From: Oscillospiraceae bacterium
GTDB lineage: Bacteria > Bacillota > Clostridia > UMGS1810
Assembly: GCA_015068705.1 (NCBI GenBank)
Contig: SVJZ01000015.1
Span: 1 to 37,623 of the forward strand
Reading direction: 5' to 3'
DNA: 37,623 nt
Positions 15,733 through 24,137 of this stretch are shown here, one piece after another; positions within the stretch are counted from its first letter, which is position 1, and the number at the start of each line of letters is the position of its first letter. Under the pieces are notes generated by a model, which worked only from the letters and a program-made list of their open reading frames with translations, was not told the DNA's origin and searched no databases. The position numbers and the translations under genes were made by a program.

Positions 15733-15772
15733 TATATTGTGGGTTGATATCCGACGGGATATCCGATATGAT
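15733..15772 (+). promoter_or_regulatory. Main promoter candidate (P2) of the SLH gene with spacer palindrome
   Basis: TTGATA (15744-15749), 17-nt spacer, TATGAT (15767-15772). The palindrome GATATCC-GACG-GGATATC (15746-15763) fills the spacer, a classic operator position. The transcribed leader to ATG 15888 would be about 110 nt, starting near 15780, and the ribosome binding site is AAGGAGGAG. Confidence 0.6.
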
Positions 15773-15887
15773 ATATCAGGCGGGTAGACAACATGACAAA
15801 TGTCCGACCGCTCTGACAGCAAAGAACGACTTTTTGAGGAAGACATGACAGAACCCAACACTTTCATCTTATAAGGAGGAGTATTTC

Positions 15888-18488
15888 ATGTTCAAGAAGT
15901 TCGTATCAACTGTGGTTGCATCCGTAATGACACTTACCATTGTGGCAACTACTGCATTTGCGGCAGTTTCGACCGACGTGGCAGGAACCAAATATGAAGA
16001 GGCCGCAGAGGTTTTGGGCGTACTGGACATCATGGTCGGTGACTATGAAACCGGCGCATTCCGTCCGGAAGATACCATCATCCGTTCCGAGGTTACCAAG
16101 GTGGCAGTTGCTGCACTGGGACTTACTGATGTGGCAAGTACTGCAAATGGCCCTACAAAATATCCCGACGTGGTAGAAAACCACTGGGCAAATGGTTATA
16201 TCAATGTAGCATCCAACCAGAATCTGATTATCGGTGATGATGTGGGAACCTTCCGCCCCGATGCAAGCATCACCTATGCTGAAGCGGTTACCATTCTGGT
16301 GCGTGCACTTGGCTACGAGCCCAAAGCACTGACACAGGGCACTTATCCCACCGGACATCTGGTGGTTGCAGCAAATATCGGACTTACCAAGGGCGTTTCC
16401 GGTAGTGCAAATGACCCTATTTCCCGTGGTGACGTTGCACGCCTCACCTTTAACGCACTGACCATCAAACTGATGGAGCAGACCGGATTTGGTAATGACA
16501 TCAACTATGAAGTGGTAGACAAAACTCTGTTGGAGGATATGCTCAACGTACAGAAGGTAACCGGACAGGTTATCGCAGTGGGTTCCTCCACTCTGACCGG
16601 TGACAGCAAACTTGACCAGGATGAAATTCAGATTGGCGAGGAGATTTACAACACCGGCGACGCAGACGTGCGACAGATTCTTGGCTTCCATGTTGCCGCA
16701 TACGTCAAAGAGGATGATATGACCGGCGAAAACGTTTTGCTGCTGGCAAGACCTGAGGAAGGTAAAAACTCTGTTGTAACGGTGAGTGCAGAAAACATTG
16801 CCGAAGTGGTAAACACCGAGAGCGCAAAAGAACTGCACTACTGGGATGACGAGGAAAATGACAAAAAACCCATCAAAGAAACCATCGCACTGGACGCAAA
16901 AGTAATGTATAACGGCAAAACCGGCACCTTTGAGGACTTCAAAAAAATCACATCCGGCAGCATCGTATTGCTCGACTCTAACAACAACGGACAGTTTAAC
17001 GTGGTGTTTGTAAATGAAACGGTAAACTATGTTGTAGAAGAGGTTTCTGTATCCGGTAACAAAGTGTTTGACAAGTATGGTCAGAAAACACTGGTGCTTG
17101 ACCCGGACGACAAATCCCTTTCCTTCCACATTGTACGCGGCAGCGAGAAACTGACCATCGAGGATTTGAAAGAATGGGATGTACTGACCGTGACCCAGAG
17201 TAAGGATGGCGGTCTGGTATATGTAGAGGTATCCAACGAGTCGGTTACCGGTACGGTTACTGAGATTGACGAGGAAAAGAACCGCGTGTTTATCAACGGC
17301 GAAGACTACAAAATTGCTGCAAACTATAAAGCAAGCATCAAGCTGGAGGACGAGGGTACCTTCTATCTGGACGTAGAGGGTAAAATCGCGGCGGTTGACA
17401 ACGAAAAAACCGCAAGCTCCAACTACGCATATCTGGCAGACATTGATACCGCAGGTGGTCTGGAAGACGCGCTGGAGATGAAAATCTTTGACAAAGAGGG
17501 CGCAACCAAGATCTTAAAATCTGCAAGCAAGCTCAAGGTAAACGGCAAAAATAACCTCACTCCCGACCAGGCACTCAAAGAAATCAAGGGCATCCGTGAA
17601 GATGCGGCAGGTCAGTTGATTACCCTGGAGGTAAACGGTGAGGGTAATGTATACCGTGTGGACACTGCGGCAAGCTCTGCAGCACCCAACGAGGATGTGT
17701 TTACCAACAACCTCAATGAGGATGACATGGTTTACAAAGCAGCATCCCGTAAGCTGGTTGGTTCCAAGAGCGTGAATGTGACTGATGAAACCATCGTGTT
17801 TGACATTCCCGAGGGTGAAACCGACACCAAAGAGTTTTCCATCCGTAAACCCGATTTCTTCACTAACGAAGACAAATACAACGTGCAGATTTTTGACCTT
17901 CAGGAAAACATGGACGCAAAGGTTATCATTGTAACCAACGCGGAGGGTAAGGCAAGTGAGGAAAGCCCCATTGCGGTGGTTGATAAAATCACCCAGACCA
18001 GAAATGAAAACGGCGTGGATATCGAGAAACTGTATGCTTACCAGAACGGCGAAAAGGTTGAACTGTTGACCGCAGAATCCGGTGTGTTGGTGAAAGCGGC
18101 AGGCGAAACCACCAAACAGCTTGAGCAGGGTGACATTATCCAGATTAAGACCAATGCGGCAGGCGAGATTGAGGACGTAACGGTACTCTTTGATATCACC
18201 ACCAAGGGAACCGAGGCAGAAACTGTGATTTCTGAGGATCTGCAGACAGTTTATGGTAAGGTGGTTAAGAAGTTCTCCGGTTCCTTCAACCTTCAGGTAA
18301 ATGACGGTACCGTGCACAACTACACCATCGGTGATGCAAAGATTTACAACATCGATACCACCAAGACCAACAACCGTGTTACCATCGCAGATGCAGGTGA
18401 CATTCAGAAATACGATGAGGCAGACGGCTCCAAGGTGTTTGTAAGAATTTACAAGGACGTTGTTCAGGAGATTGTTATCATCAAATAA
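15888..18488 (+). CDS. S-layer homology (SLH) domain surface protein
   Basis: An 866-aa exported protein. Residues 1-25 are a signal peptide (KKFVSTVVASVMTL...AFA) with likely cleavage after AFA. Three SLH repeats follow, ~residues 28-75, 85-140 and 145-195, with GAFRPEDTIIRSE, GTFRPDASITYAEA and NDPISRGDVAR cores; these bind pyruvylated secondary cell-wall polymers in characterised systems. The remaining ~650 residues are acidic, beta-rich, with repeated turn motifs (KVTGQVIAVG, VTEIDEEKNRVFINGEDYK), and no catalytic domain is recognised. The protein may be a structural S-layer component; the strong RBS (AAGGAGGAG), tandem promoters and a strong terminator suit an abundant protein. Transcript appears monocistronic. 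Confidence 0.88.
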   Translation: MFKKFVSTVVASVMTLTIVATTAFAAVSTDVAGTKYEEAAEVLGVLDIMVGDYETGAFRPEDTIIRSEVTKVAVAALGLTDVASTANGPTKYPDVVENHWANGYINVASNQNLIIGDDVGTFRPDASITYAEAVTILVRALGYEPKALTQGTYPTGHLVVAANIGLTKGVSGSANDPISRGDVARLTFNALTIKLMEQTGFGNDINYEVVDKTLLEDMLNVQKVTGQVIAVGSSTLTGDSKLDQDEIQIGEEIYNTGDADVRQILGFHVAAYVKEDDMTGENVLLLARPEEGKNSVVTVSAENIAEVVNTESAKELHYWDDEENDKKPIKETIALDAKVMYNGKTGTFEDFKKITSGSIVLLDSNNNGQFNVVFVNETVNYVVEEVSVSGNKVFDKYGQKTLVLDPDDKSLSFHIVRGSEKLTIEDLKEWDVLTVTQSKDGGLVYVEVSNESVTGTVTEIDEEKNRVFINGEDYKIAANYKASIKLEDEGTFYLDVEGKIAAVDNEKTASSNYAYLADIDTAGGLEDALEMKIFDKEGATKILKSASKLKVNGKNNLTPDQALKEIKGIREDAAGQLITLEVNGEGNVYRVDTAASSAAPNEDVFTNNLNEDDMVYKAASRKLVGSKSVNVTDETIVFDIPEGETDTKEFSIRKPDFFTNEDKYNVQIFDLQENMDAKVIIVTNAEGKASEESPIAVVDKITQTRNENGVDIEKLYAYQNGEKVELLTAESGVLVKAAGETTKQLEQGDIIQIKTNAAGEIEDVTVLFDITTKGTEAETVISEDLQTVYGKVVKKFSGSFNLQVNDGTVHNYTIGDAKIYNIDTTKTNNRVTIADAGDIQKYDEADGSKVFVRIYKDVVQEIVIIK

Positions 18489-18502
18489 GAATGGTTTGAC
18501 TT

Positions 18503-18534
18503 AAAAAGAGCAGGGCGTTGCCTTGCTCTTTTTT
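18503..18534 (+). terminator. Intrinsic terminator after the SLH gene
   Basis: A 13-bp stem with one G-U pair (18503-18515 AAAAAGAGCAGGG with 18521-18533) and loop CGTTG, ending in TTTTTT. Confidence 0.85.
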
Positions 18535-18585
18535 GCGTTTTTTGCGCAAAACCTGACATGTCTTCTAAATCGCAAAAATTATGTA

Positions 18586-18614
18586 TTGATAGCACCGGGA
18601 AGAAATGGTATAAT
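18586..18614 (+). promoter_or_regulatory. Sigma-A promoter for the PsiE-like gene
   Basis: TTGATA (18586-18591), 17-nt spacer, perfect TATAAT (18609-18614). It lies about 48 nt before the ATG at 18662. Confidence 0.8.
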
Positions 18615-18661
18615 TGACACATACAGAGAGTTGTCTGATAAAAACAATGGGGGAGATTGGA

Positions 18662-19099
18662 ATGAGAAAGAAATTGCAGGACAAGATGTTTGAGTTGAGT
18701 TATCTTTTTGAACTGTTTATATCCGTAATTGTGGGTGCGGCGATATTGATTCTGTCGGTACGCCTGCTTATCGAAACATGCAATGTGTCGGTTTACCTTG
18801 GAGGGGCAGATTCGCTGGTGAAGATTTTAGATGATGCAATCATTCTCGCCATTGGTGCGGAGCTGATCAAGATGCTTTGTAAGCATACGCCCGAAACAGT
18901 GATTGAGGTGCTGGCCTTTGCCTTGGCGCGCCAACTGATTGTGGGGCATGCCGCACCCTGGGAAAACCTGATTACGGTGTTGTCTATTGCGGTGCTATTT
19001 GCAGTGAGAAGATTTTTGCTCAAACGCTATGATATGGTGGAAACACCGGATGGGCTTGTAAAGGCGGATGAAAAAGAGAAGGCGCATAAGGGAGAATGA
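18662..19099 (+). CDS. PsiE-like (phosphate-starvation-inducible family) membrane protein
   Basis: A 145-aa membrane protein with four likely spanning segments: ~17-37 (FISVIVGAAILILSVRLL), ~57-70 (AIILAIGAELIK), ~78-90 and ~105-120 (ITVLSIAVLFAVRRF). The IGAELIKMLCKHTPETVIEVLAFALARQ core fits the PsiE family; E. coli PsiE is induced by phosphate starvation, but its function is unknown. The start is the ATG after GGGGGAG; longer in-frame readings from 18614 would begin inside the -10 box and are rejected. Charged C-terminus, probably cytosolic. ynzC follows 48 nt downstream. Confidence 0.75.
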   Translation: MRKKLQDKMFELSYLFELFISVIVGAAILILSVRLLIETCNVSVYLGGADSLVKILDDAIILAIGAELIKMLCKHTPETVIEVLAFALARQLIVGHAAPWENLITVLSIAVLFAVRRFLLKRYDMVETPDGLVKADEKEKAHKGE

Positions 19100-19147
19100 C
19101 GGATATAAATTTTTTATTAATAAGACAATGATTTCTGAGGTGATGAT

Positions 19148-19357
19148 ATGACAGAGCAATTGATTCAAAGAATTAATGAACTTGCAAAGAAATCCCGTGA
19201 GATGGGACTTTCAGAAGAAGAAAAGCAGGAGCAGGCAACCCTTCGAGCCAAATACATCCAGATGTTTCGGCAGGGAATGGAAAACACCATGAGCAGTGTG
19301 TATATCATGGACAAAGACGGAAACAAGAAAAAAGTGGAGAAGAAGACAAAAAAATAA
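19148..19357 (+). CDS. ynzC: DUF896 / YnzC family small protein
   Basis: A 69-aa DUF896 (UPF0291) protein. The core RINELAKKSREMGLSEEEKQEQATLRAKY forms a helical hairpin as in Bacillus YnzC, and the C-terminus is Lys-rich. YnzC lies downstream of SOS genes in Bacillus, but here it lies between a PsiE-like gene and a cupin, so that link is not supported by context. RBS GAGGTGAT precedes ATG. No biochemical function is known. Confidence 0.88.
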   Translation: MTEQLIQRINELAKKSREMGLSEEEKQEQATLRAKYIQMFRQGMENTMSSVYIMDKDGNKKKVEKKTKK

Positions 19358-19405
19358 GCCGGACACTCCGGAAAATATCCGGCAGACGGCTTTTGGGAGG
19401 ACAAT

Positions 19406-19774
19406 ATGGCAGAGATAGAAAAACAGCGTGTGGGCGGCATTGATATTTATGATTATACTGAAAATGGATTTATGCCTGCTATGAAATTTGGCTCGTGGCG
19501 TGTGGCGTACTTAAATCACGACGATTGTTTTGACGAGAAAAACTTTGTAAAGCTGGAAAAGCATCTGGAAACGGATGAGGTTTTTGTGCTTTTGGAGGGG
19601 AAAGCCACTCTCATCATCGGCGAGGAAATGACCCGTATCGAGATGGAACAACACAAGGTGTATAATGTTCCTGTGGGCGTGTGGCATCATATATTTACCA
19701 CAGAGGGAACACGGGTGCTTATCGTGGAAAATGAGGACACCGGTATGGACAATGCGGAGTTTCTTTTTGTGTGA
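19406..19774 (+). CDS. Small cupin-fold protein
   Basis: A 122-aa single-domain cupin. The segment ETDEVFVLLEGKATLIIGEE (residues ~51-71) and the VPVGVWHHIFTTEGTRVLIVE segment (~90-112) are the two cupin motifs, with Glu and His candidates for metal binding. Such small cupins are frequently sugar isomerases or ligand-sensing proteins. RBS GGAGGA precedes ATG. It converges on the AraC regulator 11 nt away, with no terminator visible between, and lies beside a sugar-type operon; a shared role is a guess. Confidence 0.75.
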   Translation: MAEIEKQRVGGIDIYDYTENGFMPAMKFGSWRVAYLNHDDCFDEKNFVKLEKHLETDEVFVLLEGKATLIIGEEMTRIEMEQHKVYNVPVGVWHHIFTTEGTRVLIVENEDTGMDNAEFLFV

Positions 19775-19785
19775 TGAACCCACCC

Positions 19786-20532
19786 TCACTCACTCCGTAA
19801 TTGACGGGGTGATTTTCCGGTGAGACGGGTGAACACTGTGCGGAAATAGTTGGAAGAGGAAAAACCCAGCTCGGTACTGATTTGTTCGATGGATAGGTTT
19901 GAGTGGGCAAGCAACTCCAGTGCGTGCTGAATCATTACATTGTGCTTATAGGCAATGGGGGTGGTGCCGGTCGCTTTGGAAAAAAGCTTGAAAAACCCCG
20001 ATTCGCTACAGTGACAAAGCGAGGCGAGGGTGTGGATGGCAATGGGTTTTTGATAGTTTTGTTCGATGTAGCAGATGGCGGGCTCTACCGCGAGATAGGG
20101 CGGTGCTTTGGGTGTGCTTTTGAGTTTTTGGTAGATGTCGTCCAGCAATCGGTAAAAATGTGAAATGGATTGCAGGGGTGCGCACGCAAATGTTTGGTAC
20201 ATACATTCCAGCAATTCAGCAGGGTAGTCGGGCAAAATCTGAAACCGATAATCCGAAAATGCGTAGGGGGAGGCATATTCAAACACAACCGAATACCACT
20301 CGATGTCGGGCGAACCAAACCAGACAGAATGGTATTTTGTTCCGTAAGAGATATAAATGAGATCACCCTCGTGTGCATACAATGTTTTCCCTTCATAGAG
20401 GAATTGGGCATATCCTTTTTTGATATAGCCGATACACGGGCGGTCGAAAAAAGCATCCGGCCCTGCAGAATAGATGTGTTGACGGCAGATTTTATCCATG
20501 GTATATCCGGTAATCAGAAATGAATGATTCAT
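19786..20532 (-). CDS. AraC-family transcriptional regulator
   Basis: A 248-aa AraC/XylS-type regulator. Residues ~20-90 form a cupin-like sensor domain with IGYIKKGYAQFLYEGKTLYAHEGDLIYI, and residues ~150-248 carry two helix-turn-helix motifs (IHTLASLCHCSESGFFKLFSKATG and ISTELGFSSSNYFRTVFTRLTGKSP). The start is the ATG preceded by AAAAAGGAG 7 nt upstream; upstream in-frame codons lack a site. It is divergent from the dehydrogenase operon with interleaved promoters, so it probably senses a sugar or derivative and regulates that operon and itself. Ligand unknown. Confidence 0.9.
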   Translation of the reverse strand: MNHSFLITGYTMDKICRQHIYSAGPDAFFDRPCIGYIKKGYAQFLYEGKTLYAHEGDLIYISYGTKYHSVWFGSPDIEWYSVVFEYASPYAFSDYRFQILPDYPAELLECMYQTFACAPLQSISHFYRLLDDIYQKLKSTPKAPPYLAVEPAICYIEQNYQKPIAIHTLASLCHCSESGFFKLFSKATGTTPIAYKHNVMIQHALELLAHSNLSIEQISTELGFSSSNYFRTVFTRLTGKSPRQLRSE

Positions 20533-20570
20533 AAAAAACTCCTTTTTAGAGGATCGTGGTGGTTTTGTCC

Positions 20571-20610
20571 AGTATACCATATTGTTTGCAGGTGGTCAAT
20601 ACAGTATAAT
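20571..20610. promoter_or_regulatory. Interleaved divergent sigma-A promoters of the araC-type regulator and the dehydrogenase operon
   Basis: Plus strand: -35 TTGTTT (20582-20587), 17-nt spacer, -10 TATAAT (20605-20610). Minus strand: -35 TTGACC (20594-20599), 17-nt spacer, -10 TATACT (20571-20576). Each -35 lies within the other promoter's spacer, so both cannot be occupied by RNA polymerase at once. An AraC-type switch in this 40-bp region is likely. Confidence 0.7.
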
Positions 20611-20634
20611 CACCCTGAAAAGGAGTGATAATCA

Positions 20635-21654
20635 ATGAAAGATACACAAATTATCTTTACCAAACCCAACTGTGCAGAACTGTTGGAGGTGGAACGGCAA
20701 CCATTGGGAGCGCAGGATATCGGTGTAAAAACCATGTTTACCACCATCAGTACCGGTACAGAACGTGCCAACATTACCGGAGATCCGGTAATCAGTGCGC
20801 ACACCAGACCTACCGATAAGGCGGTGTTTCCCCGTATGCTCGGGTACAGTGCATCCGGCATTGTGATGGAAAAGGGTGCGGATGTAACCGGCTTTGAGAT
20901 TGGCGACAGAGTGGCAATGTGCTGGACCACCCACAGAAGTTACAATGTGATTCACCAAAGTTGTGCAGTGAAGATGGAGGACGGTGTTTCCTTTGAGGAA
21001 GCAGCCATGGTACATATCGGTGCATTTTCTCTTGCGGCAATCAGAAAAACCCGTTTGGAAGTGGGCGAATCTGTCATGGTGATGGGACAGGGTATTTTGG
21101 GACTTTTGGCGGTGAGTCTTGCCCGTGCAGCAGGTGCGGTTCCGGTGATTGCGGTTGATCCGGTTGCCCAAAAACGGGAAGGGGCACTGCAATTTGGTGC
21201 GGATTATGCATTTGATCCGTTTGAAGAGGAATTTGTTCAAAAGGTGAAAGCGATTACAGGTGGCGGGGTGAACGCCGTGATAGAGGTGACGGGTCATGGT
21301 TCTGGGCTGAATATGGCACTCGATTGTATGGCAAGACACGGAAGAATTTCCCTGTTGGGTTGTACCAGAAACAGTGATTTTACGGTGGACTATTACCGGA
21401 AAATACATGAACCTGGTATTACCATTGTGGGGGCGCACACCACCGCAAGACCCGAACACGATTCCTATCCGGGGTATTTTACCACACCGGATGATATGAA
21501 AGCCATCTTGAAGCTTTGTGCATCGGGACGGCTGAATTGGAAAGATATGATTGCAGAAACACATGCTCCTAAAACTTGTGCACAGGTGTATGACCGACTC
21601 ATCCACGACAAGGATTTTCCTGTTGTGGTCCAGTTTGACTGGAAAGGTCTTTGA
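20635..21654 (+). CDS. Zinc-independent MDR-type dehydrogenase/oxidoreductase
   Basis: A 339-aa medium-chain dehydrogenase/reductase. The N-terminal GroES-like domain is followed by a Rossmann nucleotide-binding domain with MGQGILGLLAVSLARAAGA (~residues 148-166). The usual zinc-site Cys of alcohol and threonine dehydrogenases is absent: the corresponding part reads TISTGTERANITG, and there is no structural four-Cys lobe. Enzymes of this branch act in sugar and secondary metabolism (for example BchC-like). It starts a four-gene run with the Gfo/Idh/MocA gene 18 nt downstream. RBS AAGGAG precedes ATG. Substrate unknown. Confidence 0.85.
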   Translation: MKDTQIIFTKPNCAELLEVERQPLGAQDIGVKTMFTTISTGTERANITGDPVISAHTRPTDKAVFPRMLGYSASGIVMEKGADVTGFEIGDRVAMCWTTHRSYNVIHQSCAVKMEDGVSFEEAAMVHIGAFSLAAIRKTRLEVGESVMVMGQGILGLLAVSLARAAGAVPVIAVDPVAQKREGALQFGADYAFDPFEEEFVQKVKAITGGGVNAVIEVTGHGSGLNMALDCMARHGRISLLGCTRNSDFTVDYYRKIHEPGITIVGAHTTARPEHDSYPGYFTTPDDMKAILKLCASGRLNWKDMIAETHAPKTCAQVYDRLIHDKDFPVVVQFDWKGL

Positions 21655-21672
21655 TTACCGGAGGGATGGAGC

Positions 21673-22686
21673 ATGAGAAGAATAAAAATCGCACAGATTG
21701 GCATGGGGCACGACCATGCGTGGGTAGTGCTTGACAGTGTGTTAAAGCAGACCGATTTGTTTGAAGTGGTAGGTTTTGCTGTTCCCGAATCCGAGCGGAC
21801 GGAGTTTGCCCATGTGATAGAAAAGTATCGGGGACGCCTGCCCCTTATGGGGGTGGAGGAAATTTTGAATTATCCCGGGTTGGATGCGGTGCTCATCGAA
21901 ACCGAAGAGGAAAACCTTACCCGATATGCGTTGATGGCAGCACAAAAGGGATTGCACATCCATATGGACAAACCGGGCGGGTTGGAGATGGCGCAGTTTG
22001 AACAATTGGTAACAACTGCGCGCGCAAACGGATGCATATTTCATATGGGGTACATGTACCGATACAATCCGTTTGTGACGGAGGCATTGGAAAAGGTAAA
22101 AAGTGGGGCGCTTGGCAAGATATACAGTGTAGAGGCGCAGATGAGCTGTTGGCACAGCAAAGAAAAAAGCCAATGGCTGGAGCAATTCCCGGGCGGTATG
22201 CTTTTCTTTTTGGGATGCCATTTGATTGATTTGGTATTACAAATTCAGGGAATCCCCCAAAAAATTATCCCGTTAAGCACCTGCACCGGCGCCAAGGGGG
22301 TTACTTCCAAAGATTTGGGCATGGCGGTATTTGAATACCAAAACGGCGTTTCCTTTGTAAAAACCTGCTCGTCCGAGTATGGTGGCTTTAACCGCCGCCA
22401 GTTGGTAATATGCGGAACAAAGGGCACCATTGAAATGAAACCCTTTGAATATTTGGGGGAAAACCGGGTGGAAAACGGCAGCGAACTATACACCGATATG
22501 CGAGAGATTTATGATAATGATTGGTTTGCATGGGGGGAGAAAAAGACAAGCGCCGCCTATGACAGATACGAAACCATGATGGCATCTTTTGCGCAGATGG
22601 TACGGGGTGAAAAGGAAAACCCGTGGAGTTATGACTATGAACTGCAACTTTACCGTGTGATCTGCAGGGCATGCGGGATGGAATGA
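21673..22686 (+). CDS. Gfo/Idh/MocA family oxidoreductase
   Basis: A 337-aa NAD(P)-dependent oxidoreductase. The Rossmann start is IKIAQIGMGHDHAW (G-x-G-x2-H rather than the classical G-x-G-x2-G). The family EKP motif is a DKP variant in HMDKPGGLEM near residue 100. The C-terminal alpha/beta domain begins around GYMYRYNPF (~residue 122). The family oxidises or epimerises sugars, sugar acids and inositols. RBS GGAGGG precedes ATG; the PHP gene follows 20 nt later. The substrate cannot be deduced. Confidence 0.88.
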   Translation: MRRIKIAQIGMGHDHAWVVLDSVLKQTDLFEVVGFAVPESERTEFAHVIEKYRGRLPLMGVEEILNYPGLDAVLIETEEENLTRYALMAAQKGLHIHMDKPGGLEMAQFEQLVTTARANGCIFHMGYMYRYNPFVTEALEKVKSGALGKIYSVEAQMSCWHSKEKSQWLEQFPGGMLFFLGCHLIDLVLQIQGIPQKIIPLSTCTGAKGVTSKDLGMAVFEYQNGVSFVKTCSSEYGGFNRRQLVICGTKGTIEMKPFEYLGENRVENGSELYTDMREIYDNDWFAWGEKKTSAAYDRYETMMASFAQMVRGEKENPWSYDYELQLYRVICRACGME

Positions 22687-22706
22687 AAAACGAAAGGGGA
22701 AAAACA

Positions 22707-23396
22707 ATGTACAGATATGAAATGCATATCCACACCGCCGAGGGTGATATCTATGCGCAGATATCGGGTGCAGAGATTGTACGCAGATACCATGATGCCG
22801 GATACAGCGGTCTTGTGGTGACCGACCATTATTTTTCCCTGTTTCACGAATGGTTTGCTCATGAAATTGCCAATGCGCCGCACGAAAAAATCATTGAGCG
22901 GTGGCTGAGGGGATATGATGCAGCGAGAAACGAAGGGCAAAAGCTTGGGTTTACCGTGCTCCCCGGAGCGGAAGTTCGGTTTGACGGGCAGATCAACGAT
23001 TATCTGGTTTATGGTGTGGATGAGGAGTTTTTTTACCATGCGCCACTATTGCATCAGCTGCAGAGTTTGCAGGAACTGATCGACATCTTGCCCGACGGGG
23101 CAGTGGTGGTACAGGCACATCCGTTTCGGGACAATATGACGGTGTGTGACCCTGCGCCCCTATTTGGGATAGAGGGATACAATGCAGGCACAGACCCATT
23201 TCGTAATGAAATGGCAAAGATATTTGCCGCGCATTATCACAAAAAAATCACATCCGGCTCGGATCTACACAATCAGGATGCTCTGGCAAAGGGCGGGATT
23301 CAGACCCTGCGTAAGATTGTGTGTCCGAAGGATTTGGTTGCCGTTTTGAAGGACGGCGCATATTCAATCATTGAAAATGGGGAGGCAACAAAATGA
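22707..23396 (+). CDS. PHP-domain phosphoesterase-like protein
   Basis: A 229-aa PHP (polymerase and histidinol phosphatase) domain protein. Metal-binding motifs in order: MHIHTAEGD (residues ~6-14), VTDHYF (~39), GAEVRF (~84), QAHPF (~138) and SGSDLHNQ (~192). Members hydrolyse phosphate esters such as histidinol phosphate or cyclic phosphates. The start is ATG 22707 with AAAGGGG upstream; an earlier in-frame codon at 22671 lies inside the preceding gene. Its stop overlaps the next start by 4 nt (ATGA), indicating coupled translation with the hydrolase. Confidence 0.85.
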   Translation: MYRYEMHIHTAEGDIYAQISGAEIVRRYHDAGYSGLVVTDHYFSLFHEWFAHEIANAPHEKIIERWLRGYDAARNEGQKLGFTVLPGAEVRFDGQINDYLVYGVDEEFFYHAPLLHQLQSLQELIDILPDGAVVVQAHPFRDNMTVCDPAPLFGIEGYNAGTDPFRNEMAKIFAAHYHKKITSGSDLHNQDALAKGGIQTLRKIVCPKDLVAVLKDGAYSIIENGEATK

Positions 23397-24067
23397 AATT
23401 ACAATTTCTTGGAACAGGCGCGGCGGATTGGAATGCCGAATTCGACAGTGAAAACCCCGAATACAGACGCAACAGCTCTGCGCTGGTGGATGGTGTTTTG
23501 CTCATTGACCCGGGACCGTGCGTACCGGATGCAATCGAGAAAATGGGCATTGAGGTGACCGGCATTAAATATGTGATCAATACCCACAAGCATCCCGACC
23601 ATTTTGATGAGCAGACCTTATCATGGCTTACCCAAAATGGTGCAGAATATATCGAGTGTACCGAGGGAGAACCCGTAACGCTGGGTGAATATGAAATCAT
23701 TCCCTTAAAAGGGCATCATCGGGTACCGACATTGCATTATCTCATTTCGGATGGGAAAAGCCGTCTTTTTTATGGTTTGGATTCGGCATGGTTGCTCTAT
23801 GACGAGGTGGCGGCAATCATAAAACATCCGGTGGATTTGGCGGTATTTGATGCAACCATCGGGTTTGTGGAGGGGGATTATCGCATTTTTGAGCACAGCA
23901 ACCTGCGCATGGTGTTGGAGATGAAGGCGACTTTGGCGCCGTATATCAAACGATTTTGCATCAGCCACATGGCAAAAACCCTGCATACCGGACATCAGGA
24001 GCTTGCCGATACAATGGCAAAACACGACGTGGTAACTGCATTTGATGGGTTGGAAGTGGAATTTTGA
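23393..24067 (+). CDS. Metallo-beta-lactamase-fold hydrolase (PhnP-like)
   Basis: A 224-aa MBL-fold hydrolase. The signature HxHxDH is THKHPDHFD (residues ~62-70); DPGPC comes before it, and KGHHR, LDSAWL and SHMAKTLHTGHQE are further metal-site segments. The start MKLQFLGTGAADW and the overall layout resemble PhnP phosphodiesterases, which open cyclic phosphates. It is translationally coupled to the PHP gene; the pairing of PHP and MBL hydrolases suggests consecutive phosphoester chemistry, which is an inference. It is the last gene of the operon; no terminator is evident before the ruvX promoter. Confidence 0.82.
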   Translation: MKLQFLGTGAADWNAEFDSENPEYRRNSSALVDGVLLIDPGPCVPDAIEKMGIEVTGIKYVINTHKHPDHFDEQTLSWLTQNGAEYIECTEGEPVTLGEYEIIPLKGHHRVPTLHYLISDGKSRLFYGLDSAWLLYDEVAAIIKHPVDLAVFDATIGFVEGDYRIFEHSNLRMVLEMKATLAPYIKRFCISHMAKTLHTGHQELADTMAKHDVVTAFDGLEVEF

Positions 24068-24085
24068 TTTTTTTCGGGAAATGAT

Positions 24086-24114
24086 TTGACCTTTTGCGGG
24101 AAATACTGTAAAAT
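24086..24114 (+). promoter_or_regulatory. Sigma-A promoter for ruvX
   Basis: TTGACC (24086-24091), 17-nt spacer, TAAAAT (24109-24114), with the ruvX ATG 24 nt downstream of the -10. Confidence 0.75.
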
Positions 24115-24137
24115 AGATAAGGAAAGGATTTTTACTG

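Noticed and set aside
19358-19394. Terminator between ynzC and the cupin gene
   Set aside because: The GCCGGA/TCCGGC stem is only 6 bp with a 14-nt loop, and no T-run follows at the right place.
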